Positions 4,569 to 6,433 of a stretch of DNA of 6,433 nt are shown piece after piece. How positions within the stretch are numbered: the first letter of the stretch is position 1; every line of letters starts with the position of its first letter. The stretch lies in assembly GCA_031266255.1 (NCBI GenBank), contig JAISBK010000084.1:1-6433 (forward strand). Reading direction: 5' to 3'. This stretch comes from Treponema sp. (lineage in GTDB: Bacteria > Spirochaetota > Spirochaetia > Treponematales > Breznakiellaceae). A program made the translations under genes and the position numbers. Below the pieces are notes generated by a model. It saw nothing but the letters and a program-made list of their open reading frames with translations, made no database searches and was not told the DNA's origin.

Positions 4569-5784
4569 CGGTAATGCCTGGAATGGTAAGCACCATACCG
4601 GGAAAAATTGCATGAGGATTATCGGGATTTTTCATGCTTGTTTTATTCGCGTTATAGATGAGCTTCCACTTTTGAGCATCTCCATAGAATTGATAGGCAA
4701 TACTCCAGTAACTGTCCCCGGACTTTACCGTATAAATGCCCGTAAAGGAAACGGGGTGTAAGGGTGTCTTGGCAGGGGATACTTCTGGGGTTGCGGTAAC
4801 AGCAGTATTCCGCTCTTGATCCTTGAGGGTTTTGTGGAGTTTTTCAATTTCTGCTACTGCGGTAATTGTGGCTTGGGCACTGGTCATCGCATCATTCCAG
4901 TTTTTTACCTTCTTTGCGTCCATTGCAATCATGTATGCGGTAACGGCTTGAGTATAGGGAACAGGGAATTGAGTTTTGGCTCCGATCCCTGTGGCCCATT
5001 CAAGGCGTTCTTTGGCTGTAGCAAGCACGGTATCCACAGGCTCAGAAGAAGATTCGGGCATACGGGTCTCTTTTGGTACTGAAAGCGGAGCGTTTACCTT
5101 CGCCTGTGGTATGAGGAGAACCGGCATTGAAGGAGCAGGTGCGGGAACAGTCGCTGCCTTTGCAGCGGGTACCAGAACGGGGTTAGATGCGGGAACCGCC
5201 GGGGATACCGGAGGCGCTGGCTGCGGAGCAGGTGCGGGAGTTACCGCTACTTTTGCAGCCGGTACCAGAACCGGGTCGGGCGGAGAAGCAGGAACAGAAG
5301 GAGATACCTGAAGCGCCGGCTGCGGAACAGGCGTGGGAACTGCCGCTGCCTTTGCGGCCGGTACCAGAACGGGATTAGAAGCAGGAACCGCAGGGGATAC
5401 CGGCGGTACTGGTTGCGGAGCAGGGGTGGGAGCCGCCGCTGCCTTTGCAGCCGGTACCAGAACCGGGTCGAGCGGGGATACCGGCGGTGCTGGTTGCGGA
5501 GCAGGCGTCGGGACCACCGTTGCTTGGACAGCCGATACCAGAACCGAGTCAGGCGGGGATGCAGGAATTGATACTAAGGTAGAATTTACGGGAACCGAAT
5601 AGTCCGCTTCCCCCCCTATTGAAGACGGAGGTATGGGCGGCTCTGACGACCCTGTGGCAAGTAGAGGTGCCTGATACGCGGGTTCTTCGTAATAACGCCA
5701 CCAATCATACACACTGCTGCATCCTCCAGCAAGCAACAGAGACAATGCACTTGCCATAGTCTTGGTTATAACCGTTTTTTTCAT
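4561..5784 (-). CDS. LysM-domain lipoprotein with Pro/Ala-rich tandem-repeat linker
   Basis: This 407-residue predicted envelope lipoprotein opens with a signal peptide (MKKTVITKTM, then ALSLLLAGGC) whose acylated residue is probably C22, a relaxed lipobox as in spirochaetes. Residues 80-230 are a low-complexity linker of about five copies built on PVLVPAAK, AxxPTPAPQPAPPVSP and PASN, at residues 80, 107, 138, 171 and 202. Residues 250-320 form a charged helical segment (VLATAKERLEWATG up to AEIEKLHKTLK) resembling helical repeats of other spirochaetal lipoproteins. Residues 351-403 are a full LysM domain (YTVKSGDSYWSIAYQFYG up to IFPGMVLTIPG), expected to bind peptidoglycan. It probably sits in an envelope membrane with its tail reaching the cell wall. 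The start is preceded by a G-rich AGGGGGT about 6 nt upstream. It lies 20 bp after its truncated paralogue, in the same direction. I do not know its specific role. Confidence 0.85.
   Translation of the reverse strand: MKKTVITKTMASALSLLLAGGCSSVYDWWRYYEEPAYQAPLLATGSSEPPIPPSSIGGEADYSVPVNSTLVSIPASPPDSVLVSAVQATVVPTPAPQPAPPVSPLDPVLVPAAKAAAAPTPAPQPVPPVSPAVPASNPVLVPAAKAAAVPTPVPQPALQVSPSVPASPPDPVLVPAAKVAVTPAPAPQPAPPVSPAVPASNPVLVPAAKAATVPAPAPSMPVLLIPQAKVNAPLSVPKETRMPESSSEPVDTVLATAKERLEWATGIGAKTQFPVPYTQAVTAYMIAMDAKKVKNWNDAMTSAQATITAVAEIEKLHKTLKDQERNTAVTATPEVSPAKTPLHPVSFTGIYTVKSGDSYWSIAYQFYGDAQKWKLIYNANKTSMKNPDNPHAIFPGMVLTIPGITER
5098..5547 (-). repeat. In-frame tandem repeat encoding the Pro/Ala/Val linker
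   Basis: A motif close to GCAGCCGGTACCAGAAC recurs on the + strand near 5162, 5255, 5354, 5447 and, degenerated, 5528. The spacings are 93, 99, 93 and 81 bp, all multiples of three, so units can be gained or lost without breaking the frame. The copies are close but not identical. The array encodes residues 80-229 of the LysM lipoprotein. Confidence 0.8.
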
Positions 5785-5804
5785 ATTTTACCCCCTACTT
5801 CCCC

Positions 5805-6122
5805 CTAACCGGAATTTCTATAACATTGTTGCACACTATTCCAATACATATCCCCAGGCTTTACCGTATAAATCTGAATGGGGAGAGCAGCTACCCTTAT
5901 GAATGCAGGGGCAGCCGCGATTTGAGCCGGATATACGGGCACTGCGGGAGCCGGATTGTCAGCCGGTCTGGGAGCAGGGTCTATAAACGGAGGATGCGTT
6001 CCTGGTTCCTGACGCGGGGAGGACCGCGGAACATCCCACCAGGTATATACACTTGTACATCCCCCAAGGAGTAAAAGAAGAAGCAAGCCTGCTGCTATCT
6101 TACGTATAATCCCTCTTATCAT
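5805..6122 (-). CDS. Small lipoprotein, paralogue with truncated LysM domain
   Basis: From ATG 6122 this is a 105-residue protein: signal peptide MIRGIIRKIAAG plus a Leu run, lipobox LGGC, and acylated C22. The segment GGCTSVYTWW parallels GGCSSVYDWW in the downstream gene, with the Cys at residue 22 in both. This supports 6122 over the in-frame ATG at 6152. AAAGGG lies 6 nt upstream of 6122. A short Pro/Ala linker leads to IYTVKPGDMYW, the first strand and helix of a LysM domain. Alignment with the paralogue continues in frame to CYRNSG, and a TAG then ends it about 20 residues in, so the second half of LysM is absent and peptidoglycan binding is doubtful. It may be a decayed duplicate, yet the open frame, signal peptide and ribosome site are intact. 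It sits between the outer-membrane protein gene and the long LysM lipoprotein. Confidence 0.7.
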   Translation of the reverse strand: MIRGIIRKIAAGLLLLLLLGGCTSVYTWWDVPRSSPRQEPGTHPPFIDPAPRPADNPAPAVPVYPAQIAAAPAFIRVAALPIQIYTVKPGDMYWNSVQQCYRNSG

Positions 6123-6161
6123 GGTTAACCCTTTATGCGAAACCCAGCTCATCTTACGTGA

Positions 6162-6433
6162 TCAATATTTCATGGTCAGCAGCAGGTTAAATTGTGCGGG
6201 TTCCTGAACTGCCGCCCCTAGTCCTGAGGTAATCACCAGTACATCCCCGGCAAAATACTCGTTGAATTGAAAACTTAAACCTGCCCCAAGATTCGTAGAA
6301 GGCATGGTCAAGGTAGAGTTTACCGTAATCGTATCGAGTTCAAGGCCTGGGGTTGTTTTGTCATCCCCCACGGTTTCGGTGTTTTCGTATTTAAGTATAT
6401 TAATACCAACCCCTACATTTATGGCAAAGCGAT
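6162..6433 (-). CDS. Probable outer-membrane beta-barrel protein, C-terminal end (5'-partial)
   Basis: The frame is open from the right edge to TGA at 6162-6164, giving 90 visible residues. It runs through the GTG at 6371, so the gene starts outside the window. The pattern is beta-strand-like, with alternating polar and hydrophobic residues: RFAINVGVGINILKYE, then NLGAGLSFQFNEYFAGDVLVIT, then PAQFNLLLTMKY. The final aromatic Tyr after alternating hydrophobics resembles the C-terminal signal of outer-membrane barrels. I do not recognise a specific family. Two lipoprotein genes follow in the same direction, the nearest starting 39 bp on, suggesting one operon that serves the cell envelope. Confidence 0.5.
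   Translation of the reverse strand, partial: RFAINVGVGINILKYENTETVGDDKTTPGLELDTITVNSTLTMPSTNLGAGLSFQFNEYFAGDVLVITSGLGAAVQEPAQFNLLLTMKY

Noticed and set aside
4316..4615. A 99-codon plus-strand ORF running into the LysM gene
   Set aside because: It crosses the same palindromes and runs antisense into the well-supported lipoprotein gene; no start signal.
4816..5602. Several plus-strand ORFs opposite the LysM lipoprotein, some rich in Gly/Ala/Thr
   Set aside because: They are antisense readings of the Pro/Ala repeat. The minus frame has the signal peptide, repeats and LysM domain.

Overview
The window looks like a chromosomal stretch from a spirochaete, most likely a gut Treponema-type organism. 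This is an inference from three things: lipoproteins with spirochaete-style lipoboxes and LysM tails, a YqeC-family selenium/molybdenum-hydroxylase accessory gene, and a moderate-GC background broken by one strongly AT-rich island. No rRNA, tRNA, CRISPR array or recognisable transposase is visible.

Region 1 (2-3355, + strand) is a run of three closely spaced, co-directional genes. The first is the 3' part of a family 5 (DppA/OppA-type) ABC transporter substrate-binding lipoprotein. It enters from beyond the left edge, and its lipobox (LGAC) is still visible. The second is a DppB/OppB-type inner-membrane permease. The third is a YqeC-like P-loop protein tied to selenium-dependent molybdenum hydroxylase maturation. 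The second permease (DppC) and the ATPases (DppD/F) are not in the window.

Region 2 (3348-4231, + strand) starts with a 31-codon ORF that overlaps the yqeC stop and resembles the front of an RluA-type pseudouridine synthase. It stops exactly where base composition falls to very AT-rich. The AT-rich island carries a two-gene MNT/HEPN module: a MntA-like minimal nucleotidyltransferase (antitoxin) overlapping a HepT-like HEPN ribonuclease (toxin) by 11 bp. The module has its own promoter, which appears to fire almost at the antitoxin ATG (possibly leaderless), and a palindrome upstream of the -35 that could be an operator. The simplest reading is a horizontally acquired toxin-antitoxin island that landed in, and truncated, the pseudouridine synthase gene.

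Region 3 (4232-4560) has no credible gene. It holds two successive structured elements: an 18-bp inverted repeat around a 50-nt spacer, then a GC-rich 151-bp unit bounded by 8-bp inverted repeats with nested perfect hairpins inside. It lies between convergent genes and could be a dispersed repeat or, more speculatively, an attC-like folded recombination site.

Region 4 (4561-6433, - strand) reads leftward as a probable operon: the C-terminal end of a likely outer-membrane beta-barrel protein, then a small lipoprotein whose LysM domain is cut short, then a paralogous 407-residue lipoprotein. The last has a long Pro/Ala/Val tandem-repeat linker, a helical segment and a complete C-terminal LysM domain. 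The pair looks like a duplicated envelope-anchored, peptidoglycan-binding lipoprotein, one copy of which has decayed.
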